Assembly (NCBI GenBank): GCA_030037335.1
Contig: JASHRN010000174.1
Coordinates: 1-53,830 of the forward strand
DNA: 53,830 bases
From: Candidatus Acidiferrales bacterium
GTDB lineage: Bacteria; Acidobacteriota; Terriglobia; Acidiferrales; UBA7541
Reading direction: 5' to 3'
The notes below the pieces were generated by a model, which was given only the letters and a program-made list of their open reading frames with translations, searched no databases and was not told the origin of the DNA. Numbering within the stretch: the first letter of the stretch is position 1; every line of letters begins with the position of its first letter. The position numbers were made by a program, and so were the translations under genes. Positions 36,036 to 44,008 of the stretch are shown one piece after another.

Positions 36036-36314
36036 TCACTGCCCGCTTGCCTCACGCGCGTCGCGTTCCGCGCGCAAATTTTCCATCACGCTCTGGATCA
36101 GTTGCTTGGCATTTTGCAGTTCTTCGTTAATCAGGCGCATGTCCATCGGAGGCTGCTGCGGATTTGCGGCGCTCCGGCAATAGATTCCGTGCTGTCCGAT
36201 TAAAATCATTGCGTCCGTCAATAGATCCAAAGACACTGCCAGCCGGCCGCGATGCGGCCCCATCATGGTTTCGTAGTGTTCCAATTCCTCGCGGCGCTTT
36301 TCAAAAACGCTCAT
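36036..36314 (-). CDS. Hypothetical helical protein
   Basis: 92 residues from ATG 36314 (GGAG 8 bases before); in-frame ATGs further upstream lack a ribosome site. Sequence features are a helical, charged N-terminus (FEKRREELEHYETMM), a central hydrophobic helix (LAVSLDLLTDAMILIGQHG), and a C-terminal coiled coil (LINEELQNAKQLIQSVMENL). No signal peptide. Function unknown. It faces the gene at 35700 tail to tail. Confidence 0.55.
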   Translation of the reverse strand: MSVFEKRREELEHYETMMGPHRGRLAVSLDLLTDAMILIGQHGIYCRSAANPQQPPMDMRLINEELQNAKQLIQSVMENLRAERDAREASGQ

Positions 36315-36660
36315 CTCATTCACTCCGTCCGATATCGATTCGGCTTCCACGATACTCATTCGCGCGAATTCCGGCAACGGCGGCTCTTTTCGGCGTAGTG
36401 TACCCTGTAGTGCCAAATTGTGTTGCAATCGAGGAACTCGTCATCAGGCATTGCTTGGCTTGCTCGTGTTTCCGATTCATAATGAGTGTGGACTTAGGCG
36501 CCGCCGCGCGAGAACGTCGAGGTAAATTCTCTTCGCACCTCTCGGAAGGAACGTCCCCAGGCCTGTTCCTCCCCGGCGGACAGTCACAAAGCGAAACGCG
36601 TTTCCGCGCGCCGCATATTTTCCGAGCGCGGATGGTACGCGATCGCAGCGGGGGAAAACC

Positions 36661-37221
36661 ATGAGGCGCTCCGATTTGGTCAGCAATAATTCAAAGGGAA
36701 AAACGCCGCGCACTTCGCAGGTCGTCTTTGGCGAACGCCAGCACCTGCTGCGCGTCCTGGATTCGGTGGAGCACAGCGCCCTGCCGCACGGGCGGTTCGA
36801 GCAGGAGCGCCGCGTAGTCGAGCAGTTGATCCATGCCCGCACGCAGGAGCTCAATCGCATCAATGGTTCCTGGGACGAAAAAGTCGGGCTTGTGCTCAGC
36901 GCGGAAATCAAGCCGGACATTCTCGACAAACTTTATCGTGACACGCCCGGCGAAGATTATTATTTGCTCCGCCTCATCAGCGAGCATCCGAAAGTTTCCG
37001 CCAAGACGCTGCGCCGCCTCGCGAAACATCCCTACGCTGCGATTCGCGAAAACATCGCGCGTCATCCCAACGCCGACGCGGCAACGCTTACTTCTCTCAG
37101 CAGAGATCGCACGCAGCCGCTGTGGTATCTGGTGGCGTTCAATCCCAACGCGCCGGTGGGCTTGCGCCAGAAATTGCGCGAACGCATGCGGAAGCTCGGC
37201 GAAAAAACGGCCACGCAGTAG
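36661..37221 (+). CDS. LRV/HEAT-like repeat protein
   Basis: 186 residues from ATG 36661 preceded by GGGGA. The N-terminal half is basic and helical. Residues 95-175 hold three repeats of about 24 residues in which hydrophobic, HP and ARHPNADAATL positions recur (SEHPKVSAKTLRRLAKHPY, ARHPNADAATLTSLSRD, AFNPNAPVGLRQKLRE). This is the leucine-rich-repeat-variant (LRV) pattern of paired helices. Likely a cytosolic protein-binding module; partner unknown. Tail to tail with the DUF1906-like gene. Confidence 0.7.
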   Translation: MRRSDLVSNNSKGKTPRTSQVVFGERQHLLRVLDSVEHSALPHGRFEQERRVVEQLIHARTQELNRINGSWDEKVGLVLSAEIKPDILDKLYRDTPGEDYYLLRLISEHPKVSAKTLRRLAKHPYAAIRENIARHPNADAATLTSLSRDRTQPLWYLVAFNPNAPVGLRQKLRERMRKLGEKTATQ

Positions 37222-37239
37222 CTTTGGTCGCGCGCAAAC

Positions 37240-38169
37240 TCAACGCCCGTGAGATGGATCTGCCGATGCGGCGACATCCACATCAACGAAAATTCCTTGC
37301 GCTGCGAGTCCCGGTGGATAGCAGTTGCCGTCCGCAGCGTAAGTGCTGCGGCATCGCGCTGTGAGATTTTTCCTCCGCGGCGACTGCGCGATTTGCCAGA
37401 CGTTTGCAAATGGGACGCCGCTCTGCGCAGCCTCCAGGCCCCTTACCGAAAAAACGCATCCCGGCGATGGCGGGCACGCATCGTTGTAAACAAAAAACGA
37501 AATGGCCCGCGCGCCCGCATTTTGGCGCACATCCTCGGCGGTAATCACACCGCCCGCTCCCGGCTTATCGCGAATCCCTGAACAATAAACACCAGCGCGA
37601 TACTCCGATGCATTGACGCCATCCACCCACGCGTAGAGATAATCTCGCTGTTCGGGCAGCAGCCGCCCGCCCTCTTCCTGATCCAGAAAAATGACGTCGC
37701 CGCGCGGAAACCCTTCTGAGCGCGCTGCGCTCGCAGCTTCCTTCGCATCGCTTGCGCCAAGCCGCGCCGCACCGCCGGCCAATCGCAAATCTCGCAATTC
37801 TCTGTCCAGCCTGCCATTGAATAGCACCAAAAATCCGAACCCATGCTCGCGCAGGATTTCACGCCTCCCCGCCCACGTAGTCGCGGTTTCTCCCGGCGGC
37901 GCGTTCAGCCAATAGCCACTAAAATCGAATGCCTTTCGCAATGCATCCAGCACCGCATCGCCCGGATAATCGTTTCGATCGAACCCGAGGTAAACCGCCG
38001 CCTTCTCGCGCGCACTCGCGGCGGACTGTTCACCGGAGGTGCTGCTCAGCAGTCCATCGCGAGCGCCCAGCGTTATCGCTGCGAGACCCATCGCAAGAGC
38101 TACGAGAACCCCCATCATCAGGGACCTAATTCCGTGTCTGGACTCTGTCGCGTCGGAAAATCGCCTCAT
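37240..38169 (-). CDS. DUF1906 / glycoside-hydrolase-like secreted protein
   Basis: 309 residues. An N-terminal TM or uncleaved signal (MMGVLVALAMGLAAITLGA) is followed by a TIM-barrel-like domain starting YLGFDRNDYPG, with FLVLFNGRLDREL, GDVIFLDQEEGG and YRAGVYCSGI. This is the pattern of the DUF1906/Rv2525c-like glycoside-hydrolase-like family, where the acidic residues after the FLD strand are the proposed catalytic ones. Four Cys residues near the C-terminus (NDACPPSPGCVF) may form disulfides. Probably acts on a cell-envelope carbohydrate; not established. Confidence 0.7.
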   Translation of the reverse strand: MRRFSDATESRHGIRSLMMGVLVALAMGLAAITLGARDGLLSSTSGEQSAASAREKAAVYLGFDRNDYPGDAVLDALRKAFDFSGYWLNAPPGETATTWAGRREILREHGFGFLVLFNGRLDRELRDLRLAGGAARLGASDAKEAASAARSEGFPRGDVIFLDQEEGGRLLPEQRDYLYAWVDGVNASEYRAGVYCSGIRDKPGAGGVITAEDVRQNAGARAISFFVYNDACPPSPGCVFSVRGLEAAQSGVPFANVWQIAQSPRRKNLTARCRSTYAADGNCYPPGLAAQGIFVDVDVAASADPSHGR

Positions 38170-38268
38170 TTTTATTTGCTACAACCTCGCTCCCGAGTGG
38201 GAAACTTTGCGCGCTCACTCAGCGTCTTTTAACATAGCTCCCGTACAGCCGCGGGAAAAGGGAGAACT

Positions 38269-38874
38269 GTGTTTGGCCTGACTGTGCTGGATTACTCCGC
38301 GTATATTGGCCTCACGGCGGTCGGCTTCGCTACCGCCAATATCCTGATCGGGTTGCTGATTCTAGGCCGCTACAGCCCGTGGCGCTATTGGCCGCATCGC
38401 CGTTTCGATATTTTTGGCCTCCATCGCTGGACCGGCTACGCCACGCTGGGCTTCACGCTCGCCCATCCTCTGCCGCTGCTGCTGAACCGCAGCCCGCATT
38501 TTCGCGTTCTGGATATTGCTTTTCCCGTGTGGTCTCCGTTGCAGCCGCTATGGAACACCATCGGCGCCGTCGCGCTATATCTCCTCGTATTTATCATTGT
38601 TACGTCGCTCTACCGCATCCAGCTTGGCCGCCATCTCTGGAAACTGTTTCATTTTTCGACGTACGTGGCAGCAGCTGGCCTCTTTATCCACAGCATTTTG
38701 ACGGATCCGAATCTCACCGGTCACGGCGTTGATTATCTCGATGGCGGCAAAGTTTTCGTCGAAATTTGCTGCGTGATTGTCATAGCCGGCTCCGTCTGGC
38801 GCCTCCGTCATGCTCGCAAAAAACGAGTGGCGGAGCGTCTCGCGCGCATTGGCCAGCCTGCGGCCGCCGATTAG
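38269..38874 (+). CDS. Ferric-reductase-like heme-binding membrane protein
   Basis: 201 residues, GTG start at 38269 with GGGAG just upstream. Five or six TM segments. Two histidine pairs have the spacing of the bis-heme ferric reductase (FRD/MsrQ-like) fold: H52 and H66 in one part, H128 and H141 in another. Motifs are LHRWTGYATLGFTLAHPL and LWKLFHFSTYVAAAGLFIHS. It has no FAD/NAD domain, so electrons must come from a partner, as with MsrQ-type proteins. Substrate unknown. Confidence 0.8.
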   Translation: MFGLTVLDYSAYIGLTAVGFATANILIGLLILGRYSPWRYWPHRRFDIFGLHRWTGYATLGFTLAHPLPLLLNRSPHFRVLDIAFPVWSPLQPLWNTIGAVALYLLVFIIVTSLYRIQLGRHLWKLFHFSTYVAAAGLFIHSILTDPNLTGHGVDYLDGGKVFVEICCVIVIAGSVWRLRHARKKRVAERLARIGQPAAAD

Positions 38875-39005
38875 CTATCCGACCGCCGCCGGAAAATGCC
38901 TGTTAACATTTCCCCAGCCAACCTCGTATTGATCTGTAGAGGAACAGAAAAGATCGTCCGCTCCTCATACAGCTGTGCTCCGCTAATGCGGGTTGGGAGG
39001 GCAAG

Positions 39006-39494
39006 ATGTCCGACAACATGTCAGCAGCCATAGTTATCCCAGCGATGTTCATTTGCATCGCCTGGATTGTGTGGATTGTGGCAAATAGCCGGCGCCGCAG
39101 CCGAATCGCCGAAATTCAAAGGGACATCCATGCCAAACTCTTCGAGAAGTTTGGATCTAGCCAGGAGCTGATCGAATACCTGAAGACTGACGCAGGCAGC
39201 AAGTTCCTCGATTCCGCCGCACTCGAACACACCAGGCCTTTCGGCCGCGTTCTCGGCTCGATTCAAGCCGGCTTGATTCTTTTCCTTCTTGGCATTGCTA
39301 TGTTGATCGTGCGTTTCACCATGCCGTACGAGAGCTTCAGCGCGATCGAACGGGCGCAAACAGCTCACGGATTCTTGGCAGTCAGCTTGTTGCTTCTGGC
39401 TCTGGGCCTCGGCTTCTTGGCTTCCGCTGCCGCCTCTTATAAGCTCTCAAAGAACTGGGGATTGTTTGAACGGGAACTCGGCTCGAAGCGTTAG
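39006..39494 (+). CDS. Two- or three-span membrane protein of unknown function
   Basis: 162 residues with GGGAGGG upstream of ATG 39006. TM segments are at about 7-26 (AIVIPAMFICIAWIVWIVA), 87-106 (SIQAGLILFLLGIAMLIVRF) and 122-145. Between the first two is a charged helical loop (RIAEIQRDIHAKLFEKFG) resembling those seen in acidobacterial membrane proteins next to ECF sigma factors. The sigma factor gene follows 26 bases later, so the three genes 39006-40647 are likely one operon. Confidence 0.65.
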   Translation: MSDNMSAAIVIPAMFICIAWIVWIVANSRRRSRIAEIQRDIHAKLFEKFGSSQELIEYLKTDAGSKFLDSAALEHTRPFGRVLGSIQAGLILFLLGIAMLIVRFTMPYESFSAIERAQTAHGFLAVSLLLLALGLGFLASAAASYKLSKNWGLFERELGSKR

Positions 39495-39520
39495 GGTTTC
39501 GCTTGCGGAGGGTTGCTTCT

Positions 39521-40162
39521 GTGCGCGCTCATGCTGAATCGCTCGATTGCGCGGAGATTTCCTTCGCTTCCGGCGAGGCCGCGCAACAAGCGGCCGCTGG
39601 GCCAGTCAGCGCTCTCTCGATGAGCGAAGCGGAATTCCGCGCATTCTACGAGCAAACTGCTCCGCAGCTTCGCGGCTATCTCCGGCGTGTGATGGGAGAG
39701 CCAAGCGGCGCCGACGACCTGCTTCAGGAGTCCTACTTGCGCCTGTTGCGCGCGCCTTCCGCTCCTACGGAGGAGGCTCATCGCAAGCACTATCTTTTCC
39801 GCATCGCAACTAATCTTTTGCGCGATCATTTCCGCGCTGCAAAGCGCCAGCCGACGGTTCTTCCCGAAGCTACTGCTACAGAAACAGCACATCCAACGCA
39901 CGATCTGGCGATCGAGAGCGACTTGCACCAGCTTCTCTGCAAACTAAAGCCGCGCGAACGCGAACTTCTTTGGCTCGCCTACGTGGAAGGCTATCGCCAC
40001 GACGAAATTGCCAAGCTCTTGAGCTGCCGGACTGCCAGCATTCGGCCGATGTTGTTTCGCGCGCGAGGCAAGCTGGCAGAGCTTTTGCGCACCTGCGGTT
40101 GGAAATCTGATTCGCAGGGACAAACGAGGAAACAAGAAAAGCAGGAAGAGGTGTCACAATGA
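39521..40162 (+). CDS. ECF-type RNA polymerase sigma factor
   Basis: 213 residues from GTG 39521, chosen because GGAGGG lies 8 bases upstream (a TTG at 39503 is also in frame). Region 2 shows FRAFYEQTAPQLRGYLRRV and GADDLLQESYLRLL; region 4 shows LKPRERELLWLAYVEGYRHD and a helix-turn-helix EIAKLLSCRTASIRPMLFRA. Its stop overlaps the next start by four bases (ATGA), so it is coupled to a zinc-finger anti-sigma-like protein. Controlled genes are not known; autoregulation is expected. Confidence 0.9.
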   Translation: MRAHAESLDCAEISFASGEAAQQAAAGPVSALSMSEAEFRAFYEQTAPQLRGYLRRVMGEPSGADDLLQESYLRLLRAPSAPTEEAHRKHYLFRIATNLLRDHFRAAKRQPTVLPEATATETAHPTHDLAIESDLHQLLCKLKPRERELLWLAYVEGYRHDEIAKLLSCRTASIRPMLFRARGKLAELLRTCGWKSDSQGQTRKQEKQEEVSQ

Positions 40163-40647
40163 ATCAGGAACATTGCATTTTCGAAGAAAAAATTGCCGCC
40201 GCGAATCGCTCCGGCCAATGGAGCGACGAACTTCTGGCGCATCTCTCCGGCTGCCAAATTTGTGAAGAAGTGGCGCTCGTTTCCAGCTATCTCTCAGAAT
40301 CCGCCGCCGCGCCAGTATCCGCTGCCATTGCCGATCTGCCAGATCCGACTCTCATTTGGTCCAGAGCGCAACTCGCCGCGCGCCGCGAGGCTATCGAACG
40401 AGCGATGCGCCCGATTCTTTGGGTGCGCCGCTTCGCATTCGCTCTCGCCGCAGTCGTATTTGTCACTGCGATCATTTCCGCCTGGCCGCACATCGCGTCC
40501 TTCTTTGCCGGTTTCGTGGAAGCCTGGTCGCACCCGGCGCAAACGAGTCATAGCGGAAACAGCGCCCTCTTGTTGCTGTTGACGGCGGGCTTTCTGATCC
40601 TCGTTCCGGTGATCTTTGGCGTTTACGCTTCCTGGTCCGAAGACTAG
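40159..40647 (+). CDS. Anti-sigma-factor-like zinc-finger membrane protein
   Basis: 162 residues. The N-terminal cytosolic part has the HxxxCxxC zinc-binding motif of ZAS anti-sigma factors: His28, Cys32 and Cys35 in AHLSGCQIC. Two TM segments follow (RFAFALAAVVFVTAIISAW and LLLLLTAGFLILVPVIFG). The start overlaps the sigma stop by four bases, the usual arrangement for a sigma/anti-sigma pair. Binding of the upstream sigma factor is inferred. Confidence 0.8.
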   Translation: MNQEHCIFEEKIAAANRSGQWSDELLAHLSGCQICEEVALVSSYLSESAAAPVSAAIADLPDPTLIWSRAQLAARREAIERAMRPILWVRRFAFALAAVVFVTAIISAWPHIASFFAGFVEAWSHPAQTSHSGNSALLLLLTAGFLILVPVIFGVYASWSED

Positions 40648-40788
40648 CGCTAATTAATTCCCTTTTCCCCCGGCCGTCGCAACCAGAGCTCGCTCGCAGC
40701 CGTGCTTTTCCAGCGTCTAACCTCTAACCTCCAGAATGTGCTAGTCTGCGCCTCGCTTCATCGCGCCTTTCGTCCATAGGAGGCATTC

Positions 40789-41778
40789 ATGACGAATTTG
40801 CTACATCGTCTGCGTACACGCCGCGTCGCAGCTGCGCACCTGAGCACCATTATTTTCGCGGCGCTTTTCGCGCTTGCGATTTTCTTCGCGCCCGCCCGCG
40901 TCTTGGCGCATGACGAGCACGGCACCACGTTCAACGCTTCTTCCGGCGCGACTATTTATTACGAAGTCTTTGGCTCGGACAATGCCACGCCGCTCTTCGT
41001 CGCCAATGGCGGGCCCGGCTTCGACCACAATTATCTGCACGTTTCCGACGCCTGGGACACGCTCGCGCAAAATCGCAAAATCATCATGTGGGACCAGCGC
41101 GGCACCGGCCGCTCCGGGCCGCTCAAAGCGGGGGAAACCTGCACGCTCGCCGATCAAATCAATGACCTCGACGCTCTGCGCGCGCATCTCGGCTACAACA
41201 AAATCGATCTACTTGGCCATTCCTGGGGAGGTTTTCTCGCCATGGCCTACGCCGCGCGTTTCCCGCAGCACATCGAGCGCCTCGTGATTCTCGACTCCGC
41301 TGCTCCGAAATGGAGCGATACACTCTTCCTCTTCCATGATGTTTTTCCCGACGTGACCGCGGAAGAGGACGCCAACGCTTTCGTTGCCGATCTCCATGAA
41401 CAGGATTCTGACGCGGCGCGCGACGCCTCAACCGCGCTTTACGAATCCATGCTCTTCTACGCGCCGGAGCATCGTGATGAATTCGCGCAGAAAATGGCCA
41501 ACGACCACGAGTTTTACAACATCAATCGTCTGGTAAACGAAGACGTGCGCCGATTCGACCTGAATCCCGAACTTGCGAAATACCGCTTCCCTGTTCTCGT
41601 CGGTTGCGGGCGCTTCGACATGAATGTCGCGCCGCTCATCGCCTGGAACATTCACAAAGAGATTTCCGGCTCGCAGTTTGTCGTCTTCGACAAAAGCGGC
41701 CACATGCCGTTCTTCGAAGAGCCGGATAAATTCGTAAGCGTGATGAACGCGTTTCTTTCAGGGGAACCTTTGACTTGA
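40789..41778 (+). CDS. Secreted alpha/beta hydrolase (proline iminopeptidase-like)
   Basis: 329 residues with an N-terminal signal (LSTIIFAALFALAIFFAPA, cleaved near LAHD). The fold is shown by NGGPGFDHNYL (oxyanion loop), MWDQRGTGRSG, nucleophile Ser145 in LLGHSWGGFLAMAYA, acid near CGRFDMN, and histidine in DKSGHMPFFEEPDKF. The NGGPG and WDQRG motifs are those of the proline iminopeptidase branch. Likely cleaves small peptides or esters in the periplasm. AGGAG lies 8 bases before ATG. Confidence 0.88.
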   Translation: MTNLLHRLRTRRVAAAHLSTIIFAALFALAIFFAPARVLAHDEHGTTFNASSGATIYYEVFGSDNATPLFVANGGPGFDHNYLHVSDAWDTLAQNRKIIMWDQRGTGRSGPLKAGETCTLADQINDLDALRAHLGYNKIDLLGHSWGGFLAMAYAARFPQHIERLVILDSAAPKWSDTLFLFHDVFPDVTAEEDANAFVADLHEQDSDAARDASTALYESMLFYAPEHRDEFAQKMANDHEFYNINRLVNEDVRRFDLNPELAKYRFPVLVGCGRFDMNVAPLIAWNIHKEISGSQFVVFDKSGHMPFFEEPDKFVSVMNAFLSGEPLT

Positions 41779-41827
41779 ATCTTTGAACTTTGCAATTTGA
41801 GCGAAGTCTGACAGATTGCGTGAGAGG

Positions 41828-41866
41828 CTAAAGCATTCTGCGCAGTTCATCGACGGTGATTTTCAT
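41828..41866 (-). pseudogene. Remnant of hicA toxin (last codons only)
   Basis: A 12-codon frame begins ATGA overlapping the hicB stop and reads MKITVDELRRML, then TAG. The ending (I/L)TVDELRRLL is a common C-terminus of HicA toxins, and hicA normally sits right next to hicB with such an overlap. It appears that the start and the last ten codons remain while the catalytic core, including the essential histidine, was lost by an in-frame deletion. Short length makes this an inference. Confidence 0.5.
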
Positions 41867-42075
41867 ATCCTGGGTTTGATTAGAATGTCTTCATGAGGAA
41901 TTGGAGGACCGTCCTCAACTAAAGTTTCGATATAAAGTTCAATCGCTTCACGGATATTCTTCACGCCCTCTTCAATCGTCTCGCTTTGCGTGTGACATCC
42001 AGGCAACGTAGGACAAAAAACGTGATACCCGCCTTCGTCCTCCTTCTCAAAAATCACAGTGAATCGGTGCGCCAT
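41863..42075 (-). CDS. hicB: HicB-family antitoxin (orphan)
   Basis: 70 residues from ATG 42075, with GGAGGG 5 bases upstream; the frame is open 12 codons further up, without a ribosome site. The HicB core is clear: MAHRFTVIFEKEDEGGYHVF, CPTLPGCHTQSETIEEGV and IREAIELYIETLVEDG. In complete systems HicB neutralises the RNase HicA. Here no intact hicA lies on either side, only a 12-codon remnant at 41828-41866. No DNA-binding tail is visible after the core domain. Confidence 0.88.
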   Translation of the reverse strand: MAHRFTVIFEKEDEGGYHVFCPTLPGCHTQSETIEEGVKNIREAIELYIETLVEDGPPIPHEDILIKPRI

Positions 42076-42287
42076 AGTAGCCCTCCGCATGGCTATCTTA
42101 ACCCATGCCATTGCTGGATTGCAGGGACGACCTTAGCCGCTTCGTAAGACACAATCGTAAACGGTTTTCAGGCGTTAATATGAACGGCTTCCCCCATTTC
42201 GCCCACTTGCACCACCAACATTTTCGCCGGCTTCGGCACGCTTTGTCGCTGTTGGGTAACTTGCCGCCTCGGAGTAGAATTCCCAAC

Positions 42288-43904
42288 GTGACGGATAGCG
42301 CTCCAAGTCAAGCGGACGTGCCCGCGCAACTGAATATTGCTGACGAATTTGTCTCGCGGCCCGCACGTGAGCATCCTGAGCGCGTTGCCATTCTCGGCGA
42401 GCCGCGCCCCTTCACATACCGCGAAGTCGAAGAAGCCGTCAATCGCGCCGCGAACGTGCTTCGCGAATGGCATTGCGAGGCAGGCGACCGTGTCCTCATT
42501 GCGCTTCCCGATTCGCTCGAATTCATCGCCGCATTTTTCGGCGCCGCAAAAATCGGCGCTATTGCCGTTCCCGTGAATTCGCTCGCGCGCTTGGGCGATT
42601 ACGCTCATTATCTTGCCGACACGGGCGCGCGCATCGCTATCGTTCACAAATCTGTTCTAAGCGAATGGCCTTCCGAATCGCCCACGGCGCTCGAAATCAT
42701 CGCCATCGCCGGTGAATGCGCATCGGAAACAGCGGAACGCGAGCACTCGGTCGCCAAAAATCCCCAGAGCCCAATAACTTTCTGCTGGGAGGAAGAATGC
42801 GAACGCGCGTCGCCCGCATGCGCGACTCATCCCACAGCGGCGACCGATTCCGCATTTTTCTTGTATACGTCAGGCAGCGGCGGCCGGCCCAAAGCAGCCA
42901 TTCACCGTCACGAAGACATGCTGCACACGTCCCGCGGCTACGCTCAGGGCGTTCTGGGAATTCGCTCCGATGACATCACCTATTCCGTCTCGAAACTTTT
43001 CTTCGCCTACGGACTCGGCAATGGCATGTACTTCCCGTTTTCGGTTGGCGCGCGAACGATCCTCGATCCGGGTAAACCGCGTCCGGAACGCACTGTCGAG
43101 ATTCTGACGAAATATCGCCCAACGATATTGTTTTCCGTCCCCACTTTTTTTGCTGTGCTGCTTCGCGAAGCCGATCACGGGCTCGCGCTCGATTGTTCCT
43201 CTCTTCGCATGGCCGTTTCCGCCGGAGAAACTCTTCCCGCCGAAATTTTCGAGCGCTTCAAGAATAAATTCGGCGTCGAAATTCTCGACGGCATTGGATC
43301 TACCGAGATGCTGCACATGTTTTTGTCTGCGCGCCCGGGACGCGCACGCGCGGGAAGCTGTGGCTCCGAGGTTCCCGGCTGCGCCGCAAGGATTCTTCAC
43401 GAAGACGACTCCGAAGCGACGCGCGGCGAAATCGGAAATTTGTGGGTTCGCGGCGGCGGCGCGTTTGCCGGTTATTGGAATATTCCCGAGCTCACCGCGC
43501 GCACGAAAAAAGGTGGCTGGGTCCTGACTGGCGACAAGTTCATCTGCGACGCCGACGGATATTTCCATTATTGCGGCCGCGCCGACGACATGATGAAAGT
43601 CGCGGGAATGTGGGTTTCTCCGGGTGAAGTCGAGAATGCCCTGCTCGGCCATCCGGCCATTGCGGAAGTCGCGGTTGTCGCGCGTGCGGATGAAAACGGC
43701 CTTCTTCATCCCGCTGCTTACATCGTCATCAAGAAAGAAAACAAAATTGACGCAAACGCGCAATTTGCGCAGGAAATTCGCGACTGGCTGCGCAAAAAAA
43801 TGGTTTCTTATAAATGTCCGCAAACAGTCCAATTTGTCGAAAATCTGCCAAAAACAGCCACCGGAAAAATTCAACGTTTCCTGCTTCGCAACACAACTCA
43901 TTGA
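42288..43904 (+). CDS. Benzoate-CoA ligase-family acyl-CoA synthetase
   Basis: 538 residues from GTG 42288 (GGAG 13 bases upstream; the start is uncertain, the frame is open back to 42105). ATP-binding loop YTSGSGGRPKAAIH, then TYSVSKLFFAYGLGNGMYFP, which is characteristic of the benzoate-CoA ligase branch, AMP-binding GSTEMLHMF, hinge region GRADDMMKVAGMWVSP and catalytic lysine in PKTATGKIQRFLL. It joins an aromatic or other carboxylic acid to CoA through an acyl-AMP. The preferred acid cannot be read from sequence. The MocR gene follows after 104 bases. Confidence 0.9.
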   Translation: MTDSAPSQADVPAQLNIADEFVSRPAREHPERVAILGEPRPFTYREVEEAVNRAANVLREWHCEAGDRVLIALPDSLEFIAAFFGAAKIGAIAVPVNSLARLGDYAHYLADTGARIAIVHKSVLSEWPSESPTALEIIAIAGECASETAEREHSVAKNPQSPITFCWEEECERASPACATHPTAATDSAFFLYTSGSGGRPKAAIHRHEDMLHTSRGYAQGVLGIRSDDITYSVSKLFFAYGLGNGMYFPFSVGARTILDPGKPRPERTVEILTKYRPTILFSVPTFFAVLLREADHGLALDCSSLRMAVSAGETLPAEIFERFKNKFGVEILDGIGSTEMLHMFLSARPGRARAGSCGSEVPGCAARILHEDDSEATRGEIGNLWVRGGGAFAGYWNIPELTARTKKGGWVLTGDKFICDADGYFHYCGRADDMMKVAGMWVSPGEVENALLGHPAIAEVAVVARADENGLLHPAAYIVIKKENKIDANAQFAQEIRDWLRKKMVSYKCPQTVQFVENLPKTATGKIQRFLLRNTTH

Positions 43905-43943
43905 TGCTACAGAGGGTTAGCTGAACACAATCGAACAGGCCAA

Positions 43944-43971
43944 AGAGACAATTTGGCTCTTTTATGTCTCT
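43944..43971. promoter_or_regulatory. Inverted repeat upstream of the MocR gene
   Basis: AGAGACA (43944-43950) and TGTCTCT (43965-43971) form a perfect 7-base inverted repeat with a 14-base spacer, 37-65 bases before the MocR start at 44009. Position suits an operator for autoregulation by the MocR winged-helix domain; this is inferred. Confidence 0.45.
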
Positions 43972-44008
43972 CTTTCGGGTTTATATTGGCTGTATGGAGA
44001 GGCCATTT

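Noticed and set aside
42098-42286. Minus-strand 62-codon frame just upstream of hicB, considered as hicA
   Set aside because: It lacks the HicA GSH(x) catalytic motif and double-stranded-RNA-binding-like pattern; the better remnant lies on the other side of hicB.
42870-43901. Minus-strand open frame of 343 codons opposite the acyl-CoA synthetase
   Set aside because: Shadow of the clearly coding plus-strand gene; no recognisable motif.
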